Positions 34,109-44,738 of a stretch of 64,000 nucleotides of DNA are shown piece after piece. Location of the stretch: NCBI GenBank assembly GCA_021399435.1, contig JAJTUP010000040.1:496001-560000 (forward strand). Direction: 5' to 3'. Under the pieces are notes generated by a model. That model was not told where the DNA came from. It searched no databases and saw only the letters and a list, made by a program, of their open reading frames with translations. This DNA is from Diaporthe sp. PMI_573 (taxonomy: Eukaryota; Ascomycota; Sordariomycetes; Diaporthales; Diaporthaceae). The position numbers were made by a program, and so were the translations under genes. How positions within the stretch are numbered: the stretch's first letter is position 1; every line of letters starts with the position of its first letter.

Positions 34109-34455
34109 TGGATTATCAGCAGGAGGAATACGAATCCGCTCGATCTCGCGACATGGAAACGTCTAATGAGCAGCAGCATGAAAAAGAAGGTTCTGGTGGT
34201 GGCCTTCAGGGCACGGAAGTGCCCTTATGGCGACCCCTTTTCCGGCTGACTAAGCAGAAGGCAACGGCCAGCCGTCACTCGCAGTCTTTTCTTTCTGGCG
34301 AGAAACGGCCGTTGCCGCTGAGAAATCCGTATCATACAAATCGCGTCACGTGACCCCTTTTTCCTTCAGACTACGGTTCACAAAGCCTTCGAGCCGTACC
34401 TCTAACTCGTTCGAATCCAATAGCCGTTCCAGTGCTTTGTTGGGTGAAGACTTCG

Positions 34456-36045
34456 TCATGGCGTCAGCCGGGTTATCGTCGCCGTGAACCCACCGGATCT
34501 CGTGAATCTCCCTCTGCTCGTATGCTTGGCGGAGGGCATGATGTCGATCATCAGTCTCTTCTCCTTAGTAGTGCCCAACTTGACCAGGCACTCGTAGAGG
34601 GAGTACGAGTCTGTACAGATCACGAGAGGGATAGGTGGCAGATCCAGCTGGTTGGCGATCAGGCGGAGAGTCATAGATAGCACCATGCCTAGATCGAAGC
34701 CGGTGGCCATTCCGTAGACTTCGGAAGCGAGAACGCTTCTTGTAACCCTCTTGCACTTGGTGGAAGACCAGTGCAGAACGTTGCCCCAAAGCTTAAACTT
34801 GGTGGCTTGTGCGTTGACGTCCTCGTTGGCGAGAACTATCACAAAGCCGATTTGCGAGCTGAGGTCCCGGTTATTTGCAAACGAGCCGTCCACAAATACT
34901 AGAAGCTTGGCCATTTGAAGGTTAAGTGGCACGTACCGCAGACCACGAGAGAGGTTCCTCATTTGCCACTCTAGTCGCTTGTTTAGTGCCTTGCAGTCTT
35001 CTTCCGTGGGCTGCTGGGCTTGGGCGGCGACTGATAGGTCAAAGGTCGCTTCCGGTTGGCAGATTGAAGCGAGATAGGCCCCACGGGCCCGTTGTTCTAC
35101 GTACCGCTGGGCGTAGTCCTCTTCCTTGGTGTTGACGGTGTCAATTTTCGTCCCTTGGCCCTTCTGACGTATGTGAATGCTTCTGTCGTCGCCGGCGGTG
35201 AGATTGGTGCCGTTGAAGTCAAACGGGGCTGCCGGTGAGAGTGATTTCTTTGGTTTTCCTCGAATGCGTGCCTCCTGAATCTCCTCTTCTTCCAAGGCCG
35301 AGAAGGAAGTGCTAGCCAGAATCAAGGTGTCGTCTGTCTGCATACCCACCATTCCGAATCCTTCTTTGCCACCGGTGGTGACGAGGAGGCACGGGTCGTA
35401 CGTTGATACCTGCATAGATAGCTTCTCGCGGTGGTGTTTGTGGTATGTGATCCACCAGTGTACGCCTGACTCGGCGATTCCGTATAGTGGGCGAATAACC
35501 CGCATAATTGTCTGTGGAGGGTACCGTTCGGCCATTTCAGAGGGTAGTTGGGCCAGAACGTCTCTTTGAAGTGTTGATTTGGCTTGCGGGTACGCTTGGG
35601 CGATGTCTCGCAGCTCCAGGTGGTACCCTTCGCTGATCCATAGGCTTGGTGTGATAGCGAGAAGAAGCCGCTGGCTGACCCTCTGAATTGTTGGCGACTG
35701 GGTAAGGATCTGTTCTTTATCCCGGTCGTTGTGCCCTTGGATCACTAGACGTGACTTTTCTGTAGGGAAGTATTCCTTGTTCTTTACTTCCCGTACCATT
35801 CGGGAGCGGAAGAGCCGGCCTGCGTGTATTCGCGGGTTATACCATTCGAAGCGGAAGACATCTTGTGCGAGAAGGTCGTCTATTTCTTTGCTGTCAGAAG
35901 CTTCGAAAGCTCTGCCTGCCGTGTTGATAATGCCTTCCTGGCGAAGTCTGAGTGCCAAGTTATAGTTGTCCTCTTCCTTTTTGGTCAGAAACGTTACTGC
36001 TGGCAGCTTTTCTTTTGGGGGCCGGCCTCGCCGGCGCGGAAGCAC
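34456..36045 (-). pseudogene. Ty1/Copia polyprotein fragment: reverse transcriptase and RNase H
   Basis: 529 codons. In order: a basic AT-hook-like start (RRRGRPPK); the RVT_2 region with KSRLVIQGHNDRDKE and LELRDIAQAYPQAKSTLQRD; the catalytic block MVGMQTDDTLILA in place of the usual YVDD-type motif; then RNase HI with VFVDGSFANN and SVLASEVYGMA. The end has a one-base deletion at about 34545, after which the expected IHEIRWVHGDDNPADAMTK tail is found in the next frame. Protease, integrase and both LTRs are missing. Its right edge abuts the hAT middle region near 36050-36070, so it lies inside that hAT in the opposite direction. Confidence 0.85.
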
Positions 36046-36069
36046 GGGTTCCGGCGCCGGAGCAGATTC

Positions 36070-37223
36070 CTACCACGGGCCATCCAACAAGGAAGTTGAG
36101 CAATGGAGAAGGCGAGGGGCGATAGGCAAGCTGCATAACATCGTAGTCTACGTCACTTGGACACCCCAACGGCTTCAAACATTTACTGGTCTCACCGACG
36201 GTCTAAGGCTGCGGTGCGACAATGACACTCGTTGGAATTCGTGGTACGGCATGGTCGAGTGGGTCCTCAGGCCCAAAGTCCGCCAAGCCATCACCGTATT
36301 TTGTGCTGAAGAGCCGGCTCAGCAAGACGATGTCCTGACTCCCTCTGACTGGGTAACTTTGACCGAGACTCACAAATTCCTCGAGCCATTTCACGACGCT
36401 ACAATGGCCAAGAGGGCATGGGAAATTCCATCTCTGACGTTCTGCCTACCATGGACTACCTTCTGCATCACATTGAGACAGCCAAGAAGACCACCACCAT
36501 CCCCCAGTTGGCTACAATGATGGAGACCGCCTGGGCAAAACTGGCTGACTACTATGAATTGACGGAAGATTCGCCGGTCTACTCAGCTGCGACGGTATTG
36601 CATCCTTCCCTCAGGTGGGCATACATGGGGAGGCCTGGGAGGACAAGAATGAATGGATTGAGAGAGCTAAAGCTCGCGTAGGGGAGCTGTGGAGGGAGTC
36701 GTACAAATCAACCACCTCCTACCCTGTTCTTCGACCAACTTCTGCACAAGAGCCAACTACAATACAAGAAATGTGGATGAGAGAGCAAAAGGCTACGATT
36801 TTCAACATGGATGACGACGAGTACGAAGTGTACTGCCGTGAGCCTGTGATGATGGTATCGGATCCGTTGTAATGGTGGTTAGAATCAGCGCAGCGACGGC
36901 GGTTCCCTAACTTATCTATGATGGCCATCGACATTCTATCGATTGCGCCTATGTCTACTGAGACAGAGCGACTCTTCTCCAAAGCCAAGCTTTCGGTAAC
37001 CGACCAGCGAGGATCCATGAACATTGAAACGTTGAACCTCTTGGAATGCCTACGATCCTGGGACAGGAGCTCTTTGATAGTCCCATCAGAGGTAAGCCTT
37101 CTGATTCGTGATGTGTACCGTTGTTTAATTCTGGACTCTAGTGTCGTTATGTCGATCCGGCAGCCACGGGTACCATCGTCGATACTTTGGATTCAGGGAC
37201 GTGATAAAGAAGGCGGGCGGTGA
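36070..37223 (+). pseudogene. Middle and C-terminal part of the third hAT transposase, multiply broken
   Basis: GKLHNIVVYVTWTPQRLQTF and LRLRCDNDTRWNSWYGMVEW (about 36125-36260) mark the hAT core. Further parts fall in successive frames: 36418-36680 (PVYSAATVLHPSLRWAY), 36615-36870 (GIHGEAWEDKNEWIERAKAR), and after a TAA at 36870-36872 the dimerisation block WWLESAQRRRFPNLSMMAID ... STETERLFSKAKLSV at 36873-37060. At least two frameshifts and one stop separate them. With 32781-33520 this is one element split by the Copia fragment and the unassigned block. Confidence 0.75.
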
Positions 37224-37339
37224 GACAAGTCGACAATGGCATTGGGAAGCTTGGAGGCAGGTACGGGGATGGGCCACAAGCCATCTTTTATGTTTGGACT
37301 ATTAGTGTAGACCATAGTTTGCACTGTGGTCTAGTGTGA

Positions 37340-37440
37340 CGGTGACGGACGGACCAGTAGTTTAGTTTGGGCATTTTAGGCAGACTGGTAGTTTAGCGTG
37401 GCCAAGTTAGACGGACCGGTAGTTTAGTGTGGCCAATTCA
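37340..37440 (+). repeat. Triplicated GTAGTTTAG...GTGG motif
   Basis: Three copies of GTAGTTTAG followed by TTTGG or YGTGGCCAA, at about 37352, 37390 and 37421, each preceded by a GGACC-like or AGACTGG-like word. Likely subterminal repeats at the right end of the third hAT. Confidence 0.5.
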
Positions 37441-37718
37441 AACGGACTAAATGAGCAGTTTGAGGCTTTCACACGCACTGGTTACACTATTAGGAGCCCT
37501 GTCTCCCAGTTTCTCCGCGGTTTTCCGCACTACAGGGTCCATGATTGAAGCCAGACCAAGCTGGCACAATTGCGACGTTGTGGCCTCGACCGTCCTTCCT
37601 CTGTGCGCTCTGCCGTGATGGAGTAGAGCTTCCATTGAGGTGCTATCCATCTCCTGGCGAAGGGGATGAGCACCCCCTCCTCATTTTCGACCAAGTCATC
37701 TTGAACCTTTTTGTGAAA

Positions 37719-38001
37719 ATGGATCTCGTCACACCACCTTCCATTGTCTTTGGTGCGTGTCCCGTAACTTCGAAAGGTATTCCACAAAGGACTGAGTCTT
37801 ATTCAACGCATGGTGAGGACGGTCGCTCCTTCTTGCTCTCGCATCAAAAGTTGCTAACTCCTAGCAGAATACAACATTATTAATCGTGACCTCATACAAG
37901 ACTCGATGGCAGGCGCTTGCCAACGTTGTGGTGGAACAGGGCTTAAAGACAACTACCAGTGTCAAATTTGTCATGGCTCTGGAGACGCGCCCAAAACTTG
38001 A
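37719..38001 (+). CDS. Small spliced CxxCxGxG zinc-finger protein
   Basis: Exon 1 37719-37812 (MDLVTPPSIVFGACPV...), 52-nt intron 37813-37864 with GTGAGG donor and a textbook GCTAAC branch plus TAG acceptor, exon 2 37865-38001; phases match and the product is 76 residues. The C-terminus contains two DnaJ-type repeats, CQRCGGTG and CQICHGSG, 12 residues apart, which could bind one zinc ion. No J domain is present. Such repeats bind unfolded protein in DnaJ. The opposite strand at 37447-37787 is also open and protein-like, which leaves doubt about exon 1; the finger-bearing exon 2 is the firmer part. Confidence 0.4.
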
Positions 38002-38480
38002 TACCTGTGTTTTTGCGGGAGGATCTCAAGTCGGTATAGAATAATACTGTCCATCAGTGAATAATCAGTAGGATGTGATGTTCCTAACACCGTCAGCAGT
38101 GTTAAAGTGTTGTCCTCGCAGCGTTAGGAGAAAACCACTAAATGCGAAGGTAGACAGGGCGGGAGTGACGACGGGGATCGAGATCGCAGATGTTTTGGGG
38201 ATTCTAAAATGAGAGCATGATTGGCTAGTTCTCGGTGTCTCACGTCACTGTGCGAATACTAGAGGCTGGTTTCAGGCTGATTTGGTCAGCGTGCACGGAC
38301 CAGACAGGTCCTGTTGCCCTTCGTGTGTGTAAGCGGTCAGGCCCTGCGAGCTGTAGAAAAATTAAGCTCGTGCCACCAGTTGGTGCGTGCGATAGTCGTG
38401 CCTGACAACACGTGCCATAATTTCTGCGGCACTGTAGGGCTTGGAGGCAGCAATGGAATTGCGGACTTATACCAGAGAGG

Positions 38481-39026
38481 GTGATATCTAAGCTGGATAT
38501 ACGTATCAACACCCCAACACCCCCAGGCTCAAGGCCAGGTACAGCACTACCTTGGGTCTCACAAACACCACACAATACTCGAGAAGCCACCTCGCAGTCA
38601 GAGCTTATTAAAACCCGGATATCCAACCACCAGGGTAGCTCTCCAACGCCTATGCTAGCTGCTGTGGACCTTCTAGCTAAAGGTACGATGGCTGTAATGC
38701 ACGAAGTGGCTCTTTTACGTAGCGAGGTTTCCGCATTACGCAAGGCCAATGAGGGGCTTAGTAAGAGACGGAGAGCCAAAAAAACACGTGTACGGCTTGG
38801 AGGATCACTTACCGTACAAGAAGCACTGGATTTACTAGATCAGAAGGACGTGGGTGGGCAAGGAATCCAGGAAACGCAACAAGATGGTAGTGGTGCAGGG
38901 GAGGCTCGTACGAAGATTCGGTGCTGTGGCGTATGCGGCAAGCCAGGCCATAATGCACGCACGTGCAAGGAGGCTGCAGAATCCTCTGATTCATCTGTTT
39001 GCGATTCAGTTATTGTAGTTTCCTAG
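38481..39026 (+). pseudogene. C-terminal tail of a pogo/Fot-type (DDE) transposase with zinc knuckle
   Basis: WVSQTPHNTREATSQSELIK followed by a helix (LAAVDLLAKGTMAVMHEVAL ... LRKANEGLSKRRRAKKTRVR) is the region that follows the DDE domain in fungal pogo/Fot transposases. A C-terminal zinc knuckle C-x2-C-x4-H-x4-C (CGVCGKPGHNARTC) ends the protein. The CENP-B-type DNA-binding and DDE domains are absent upstream (38040-38480 shows no such frame), so only the tail survives. An inverted pair GACTCGC/GCGAGTC at about 39080-39112 may be the 3' terminal repeat. The GHNARTC segment recurs in the mini-element at 53779. Confidence 0.65.
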
Positions 39027-39467
39027 TGTTGTGGTTGTGTAATTAAGGGTAGTTGTAGTAGGGTGGTGGAAAGTGGCTGACTCGCTTGACTGCGAACTGC
39101 TGCTGCGAGTCTTAAGATGTGTAAATTAGCTCGTACTGTGTTGTTGAACCTAGGAATGTTACAACGCGGATTTACCCTCAAAAGGTCGTCCATTGACCGC
39201 TTTGATTGGCTATAGCGCTGTTTAGTCAGCAAATTTGTCGCCATCGATTATTTTCGGTGCGAATATCTGCCTTCTTAAATTTAAGGTTTCAAGAAGCGTA
39301 AGTTTGAAAACAGTAAAAGAAGAACACAGTTTAGAAAGACATATAATAGTTCCCGCATGTAACCTATTATGTCAAATCGGGTGTACTAGATATCGCATCG
39401 TGGTGCAATCTATACCCTAGCTTGGTCGCTATCGGATGTGCAATCAAACTTCCTCAAGATACTCCCT
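39027..39467. other. Intergenic region
   Basis: Contains the possible 3' terminal repeat of the pogo relic and then AT-rich sequence serving as upstream region for the secreted-protein gene. No gene recognised. Confidence 0.4.
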
Positions 39468-39800
39468 ATGAAGCTCCTGGCAGCAATCTTGATGTGCCTT
39501 TGCTTTATCCGTGTTGATTCCGGTCGCAGAAAAGCCCGGGGTAACGCCAAATTCCCGCGCAAAGGCAGACCTCCGCGGCTTCACATTCCATCGCCAGGTG
39601 CCTCTGGAAGTCGGACTTACAGACCGCCAACGCCATACCCAACCACAATGACCTCAAGCACAAAAGCAGGGGACAAGGACTATAGGCGCTTCCCACCGGC
39701 CAGGCATGATGGACATAGACGCAAGAAGACCTTTGTTCAAGATGCGGCGACCGATCGTCGGAATGATGAAATCAGATACACAGTACACTTCGAGAGATGA
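39468..39800 (+). CDS. Candidate small secreted basic protein
   Basis: The chosen ATG at 39468 gives a clear signal peptide (MKLLAAILMCLCFIRVDSG: basic n-region, 12-residue hydrophobic core, small residues before the cut). An upstream in-frame ATG at 39438 would spoil this signal. The mature part, about 90 residues, is strongly basic (RRKARGNAKFPRKGRPPRLH), Pro/Ser/Thr-rich in the middle, and contains KR and RRKK dibasic sites. It has no cysteine pairs. No family recognised. Single exon, isolated between a transposon tail and a pseudogene, a common setting for lineage-specific secreted proteins of fungi. Alternatively a chance ORF. Confidence 0.4.
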   Translation: MKLLAAILMCLCFIRVDSGRRKARGNAKFPRKGRPPRLHIPSPGASGSRTYRPPTPYPTTMTSSTKAGDKDYRRFPPARHDGHRRKKTFVQDAATDRRNDEIRYTVHFER

Positions 39801-40766
39801 GTTTTGCCACTTCGGATTTTAAGACATTTACCCAGCAGAGGAATGGCACCCCAATATGCTGTTAAGTGCAGTATAAGTGTTCAGAAGCTGTTTTGATCGG
39901 ATTCTTGCAAAGGAGCATTGGTTTCAGGGACGTCTTTTACCAAAAATAAGCAGGAAATCATACATTAATAAATCAAATCATTACCTGTCAGGAACTCTGT
40001 TGAATCCGTGTCACTGCGTCTCAACAATGCATCTTTTGAGGCATTCAATTGTCCCTGGGCACCTATGGCGCATGTCTTATTTCTCTGCTTGTGCGCTTTG
40101 ATCCGGTCATTGACTTGTAGTCCTCGTTCCCAAGTAAACACTCGCATTGCAATACTGGCAGATGATGATGTGGAGTGGCCCAACACGTTAATGCCGTAAA
40201 TCCTGGCACCTTTCAGGGATGCCAAGATTGGTGGTGTGGGAACCTGCCAGCGGGTCCGTCATGAATGGAATGCCGACTAGAAGAGAAGAATTTTCAACTG
40301 GCTCGGCGCCGCCTACATTGAGCGCCGGAACTTCCAGATGTCCGCCACTCATAACATTGACGGAGGCACGTCATGCATGTCCGGATGTACTGCGGCGTGT
40401 AGATCTGAAACCTTGCAGAGCGCTGAATTTCTTGATGGTTTTCGGCGTGAGAAGTGGCGCGACTATAATCTAAACGCCGACGATGACAACTCTGTGACTC
40501 GATGGCTCGTCAGCCACCAGTGTGAAGACTTGGATCCAGTACGAGCGGTAATGCAAGCCAGAAATTAGATTATTGTAATAAGTACCAATACCCTACCATG
40601 TTCCACAGATTCCTTTCCTGCATCTCAATCTATTAATCACCTTAGAGACACAAGCAAATTAAGGAACCGAGAACTTGCACAGTTAATTTCTGGAAATACC
40701 CTATAGGACATACTTTGTAAAACCAAGGAGGTGCGTTGCTAGGAGGGCAGAGTCTCTGAAGCAGAC
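39801..40766. other. Region without firm genes
   Basis: An open frame at 40338-40568 ends in protein-like sequence (EKWRDYNLNADDDNSVTRWL) but has no partner exon or known motif. Otherwise nothing seen. Confidence 0.35.
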
Positions 40767-41434
40767 TTGCGCATGCGCAGAGCCGGAGAAGCAGCTGCCA
40801 TTGCTAGTACCCAGCTAGAAAGTGTAGCTACGGTTACGAAGACATTCCTAGAGCTCCAGACGAAGCTTGAGACTATGAGTTCCAGTACCGACCCTGAGTA
40901 TAAGTTGCTATTGTCCCGGATTGTAGGTGTTGGAGAGACTACGCAGCGAGTTGCCACCCGTGGGCCGGCTTCTGATACTTCAATCTTGCGATATGGGGCG
41001 GACTCGAGCGCGGCTGCCACTGTCGGGCCGAAAACACCGGTGACAGCCTCGGGAGGACTCCCCTGAAGCTGTTTTGGTATAACGCACAAGCCATCGGGCA
41101 GGATCAATTCCCGCACGTTTCCGTTCGTCTCGAGGGGTGCGTTGAACAAGAGCGAAGCGAGACGCTCCACCTTGTTTGGGAGAACTACGATGGACATGGC
41201 GCAATTGACATCCGCGATGCTATCCTTCGGGAACTCGAATGTGACGGCAGCGGTCTTGGGACTAGTATTATTTCTCCAGGTGAATATCCCGCTCTAAAGC
41301 GAAGAAATCAAGAATATAAGGGCAAGATTCCCGACAGAGTGCTACAGGTCCCTGGCTCTGTATACCCTCCCTTGGTAATAGAAATAGGATGGTCTCAAGA
41401 AAAGCACGACGTCGAAAAGAAAGCCAAGTGTTAA
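40767..41434 (+). pseudogene. Fungal PD-(D/E)XK-like nuclease-fold protein, frameshifted and truncated
   Basis: The first frame (40767-41066) gives a helical N-terminal region. From about 41040 coding moves to another frame: KLFWYNAQAIGQDQFPHVSV, RLEGCVEQERSETLHLVWEN, then KIPDRVLQVPGSVYPPLVIE followed by IGWSQEKHDVEKKAKC and a stop at 41432. The 'iPDrvl...yP.lviE.gwSq....l..kA' arrangement is that of a dispersed fungal family with a PD-(D/E)XK nuclease-like core (P-D, then E within a hydrophobic strand). The stop falls where the aromatic residue of A-[RK]-x-[YW] is expected, so the C-terminus is lost too. Confidence 0.45.
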
Positions 41435-42127
41435 TCGGTGTAATCACGTTAACGATTTGTATGGCGAACCCACAGTGATTTTGAATTCAGGCACAGGGGC
41501 CAGCATGATTAGTCAGAAAAAGTTGTGTGGCATCCGTTTTTGGTTGTGCGAATATCCGCTTTCTTAGATAGGGGCCATCTCTGGGCTGCGCCCAGCCACA
41601 GTCGGCCGGCTGCCGCTGGGACTAGGAATTCAAGCGGTTCGGGCTCGGTGTGTAGTTTCCCTTTCTCGTACTTCATCTTTCAAATGTCTTGGACTAATGA
41701 ATATTCTCAATCTCACCGTGGCAAAGACGTGACAGAAGTACAGCACATATCTCACTTCATTGTCGATTCCTACTCGAATCATTATAAGACAAACTGCCAA
41801 AATACATTGTATTTCGTGAGTCTTACTTGGTTAGTCGTCAAAGGACACCACAATAAATCATTGTAGGCAGATGTGATAACGTTATAGAATAAAGTGGATA
41901 AAGAAGTACCGTACTGTATCTCCCAAAAGTCCTTGCAAAGGTTGTCTCACTATTCGTTAAATAAATGAATAATGTATACAGTAGTACTGCAAAGTACGGT
42001 AATATATACAATGTACCAGCCCTTATGATTTAAATTCCAGCCTGGAACTCCCCCTAGCTAGTTTTCTTTATAGGAACCATTTTATACATCTCAATCATCT
42101 CTTAAAAGAGCCGCACGACACGACAAC
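41435..42127. promoter_or_regulatory. Upstream region of the MFS gene with TACGGTA motifs
   Basis: TACCGTACTGTA at about 41907 and TACGGTA at 41995, about 220 and 130 bp before the ATG, surrounded by AT-rich sequence. A TTTATA box lies near 42069. No coding sequence from 41435; the first 200 bp may belong to the pseudogene's lost end. Confidence 0.4.
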
Positions 42128-43988
42128 ATGCCCGCCCCAGCCAATCAAGTACCGCCCGCTGGCGGCGACGCTTCGCACAACTGTCAAGTTCAAGATTCGA
42201 GTCCTGTTTCTGCTTCAAGCCAGATGTCGGAAGATCCGTTCCTGACGCCGACTGAGGCCGCAAGGCTATACTTTTTAGTCTGGACGCCTAGTCTGCATCA
42301 GCGCTGGATAATGCTAAGTTTATCGATCGTTTCGTTCATGGTGGCACTTGATGCTTGCATTATCATTACTTCAATAAATGTAATATCATTTGTTCTACAG
42401 TATTCTCTGGAAGATACTACTAACTTATAACCACCAGGCTATTTCAATAGATCTCAAGTTGAGCACGACCCAAGGCATCTGGATCGGAACAGCGTACCTC
42501 CTTGTTACCGCTATTACAATGCCTTTTATTGCCCAACTAAGCAATGCCTTTGGCCGGCCGGCAATCCTAACCAGCTGCCTTAGTTTCTTTACAGTTGGTA
42601 GTATTCTTTGCTGCCTAGCTGATGGGATCTCACTTCTTCTGGCCGGTAGGATCCTTCAGGGCCTCGGAGGCGCAGGCGTGATGGTCCTAAGTTTGGTCAT
42701 ATTTACAGATATCGTGCCTCTCCGCCACAGGCCTAAATGGTATGGCTTGGTGTAAGTATATCCAATTCTGCTGTCGTGAGATTTACGTTAACAACATGCT
42801 AGTCTTGGAGCCTGGGCCCTAGGAAACTGCTTGGGGCCTGTGATCGGTGGCATTATTGCACAAAAGACCACCTGGAGGTGGATTTTCTACATTATGTTTC
42901 CTTTTTGCGCTGCGGGATTGATCCTCATTGTGAATCTCCTGACATTGAAGGCGCCTCGCGCTACGCTACATCAAAAGCTCGAGAGCATAGACTGGGTTGG
43001 AGGCTTGCTCTTCATCCCGTCAGGCACCTCGTTCTTGATTGCCGTCTCGTGGGGCGGTGTACAGTTTAGTTGGTCAAGCTCCAGGACGCTCGTTCCCCTC
43101 TGTCTCGGAATATTTGGTTTCGCGGCGACATTCTTCTATGAATCAAAGTTTCCAAAGCGTCCGTTTCTTCAACGCAGCTTGTTCCAGAGCACTAGCCCGA
43201 GAATCACCTATCTCTGTGGCACGATCCAAGGATTCGTGGTCTGTCCACCCATAACCTTCCACCTGCCGAGGAACCTGCTTATACCGTGACAGATTTATGG
43301 ACAGCTTTACTATGTCCCGTTCTACTTTTTATCTGTTAAACTCTACGACCCTATTCATACCGGGCTCGCTCTCCTGCCTGTAATGGTCACACTTGTGCCG
43401 GCCTCGATGCTGGCGGGTCTCCTGGTGACACTGACCGCAAACTACCGCAGGCCGATTTGGATCGGCTGGGCTTTGACTACTCTCGGCTCCGGCCTTACAC
43501 TTCTATTTCACGACAAAACGCCGGTTGCACTGTGGGTGATTGTACTTATCATCCTCGGTCTCGGCCATGGTGCTGTCCTGAATGCGCAAAACTTTGCTGC
43601 TCAGGCTATGAGCGATGAGGGCGAACAAGGGGACGCAGCTGCGATGTATGCGTTTGTACGACAGTTTGGGATGTCCCTAGGGGTGGGAGTTGGTGGCTGT
43701 GTTTTTCAGAATGTCATGGCCTTGCGACTCGAGCGGGCAGGTCTTGATACCGCCATCGCGAAGGTCAGCGAGGCCTTTGTAGCCGAGCTCCATCAGATGC
43801 CCGTCGACAGCCCTTTCAGGTCCCAAGTCATAGATGCGTATTCGTTTGGGCTGAAAGGTATCTACCTGGTGTTCACGAGCATCTCAGGCCTTGCTCTTTT
43901 GCTAAGCACGTTTATGGAGCATCGTAATATGGCGGAGCAAGTTATCAGTGAGCACGAGCTCCAGGAGATCTTCAAAGGTGGCCATTGA
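42128..43988 (+). CDS. MFS multidrug/toxin efflux-type transporter, four exons
   Basis: Exons 42128-42379, 42438-42751, 42803-43238, 43293-43988; introns of 58, 50 and 54 nt with agreeing phases (0, 2, 0); 565 residues, intact. A polar N-terminus of about 50 residues precedes the membrane part. First helix block MLSLSIVSFMVALDACIIIT; motif-A-like loop SNAFGRPAILTS; GRILQGLGGAGVM; antiporter motif C in LGNCLGPVIGG. The length and about 14 hydrophobic segments place it in the drug:H+ antiporter group with 14 helices (DHA2-like), which also includes exporters of fungal secondary metabolites. It sits in the plasma membrane by family knowledge. No biosynthetic genes adjoin it, so its substrate is unknown. 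The best-preserved multi-exon gene in the window. Confidence 0.9.
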
Positions 43989-44738
43989 GTATCAATTGCA
44001 ACCATACGGCCTCAATTTGAAGATGAAGCTGTTCACCCAGTCAACGTAGCCTGTAAGGCCTCTCTGACTATGGTCTCATTGGATTCCGAGGGCCACATGT
44101 GGAGATTGTTGATTATATGCTGCACAATCTTCGTATTATTACCTAAGCTGATGCGCCGTGACAAATGCACCTGGGAAACAGCGAGCAGCACACAGAATCT
44201 GGGTCGGTATATCCGAATAAAAAAGACGGAAGAAATAACAACACAAGAGACACGCACAACGACATCATGCTACAGAACAAGTTTCGCATCGATGAAGTTG
44301 GATGAAGCCAGTGCCCCCCCCCCCCCAAGAAAGAGCGTTTCCGCAAGTGTGTCAACTATGCCCGGAGGTCTTTTGCTGTATAACCACACCTACAGAGCTG
44401 CGCCTTTTTCTACTATTAAGCAGAAGCGATTCAGAGTACTCCAACTTTTTTGAAACCCCTTTTCCCCACGCTGATTCGTCTTTATGCTCCAAAAAGAACT
44501 CGGTCTCAAACGACGAAATCGCGACGCGGTAACCACGCCACCCATAGACGTGCCTCTAAGAGTTTATGAAATTGAGCAAGCAAGGAGTAATGCACGACAA
44601 ACAGCAGCAAGCTCGGGTTCCGAATTCTGCCACTTACGCACCCGTCATGGGTTTCGAAGATTTTCAACATAACGTTAGGGTGTGTCGGTATGGTGAAAAG
44701 AGCGGCCGGCAATACTTGCCTTGCAATTTCTAGATATT
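43989..44738. other. Intergenic region between convergent genes
   Basis: Contains a run of 11 C at about 44317. Short open frames on both strands without motifs. Confidence 0.4.

Noticed and set aside
34409..34425. GTTCGAATCC as a tRNA B box
   Set aside because: It lies in the Copia coding tail, and no A box or cloverleaf could be formed around it.
40739..41197. 152-residue minus-strand ORF
   Set aside because: It is the antisense of the PD-(D/E)XK-like pseudogene, whose plus-strand motifs are specific.
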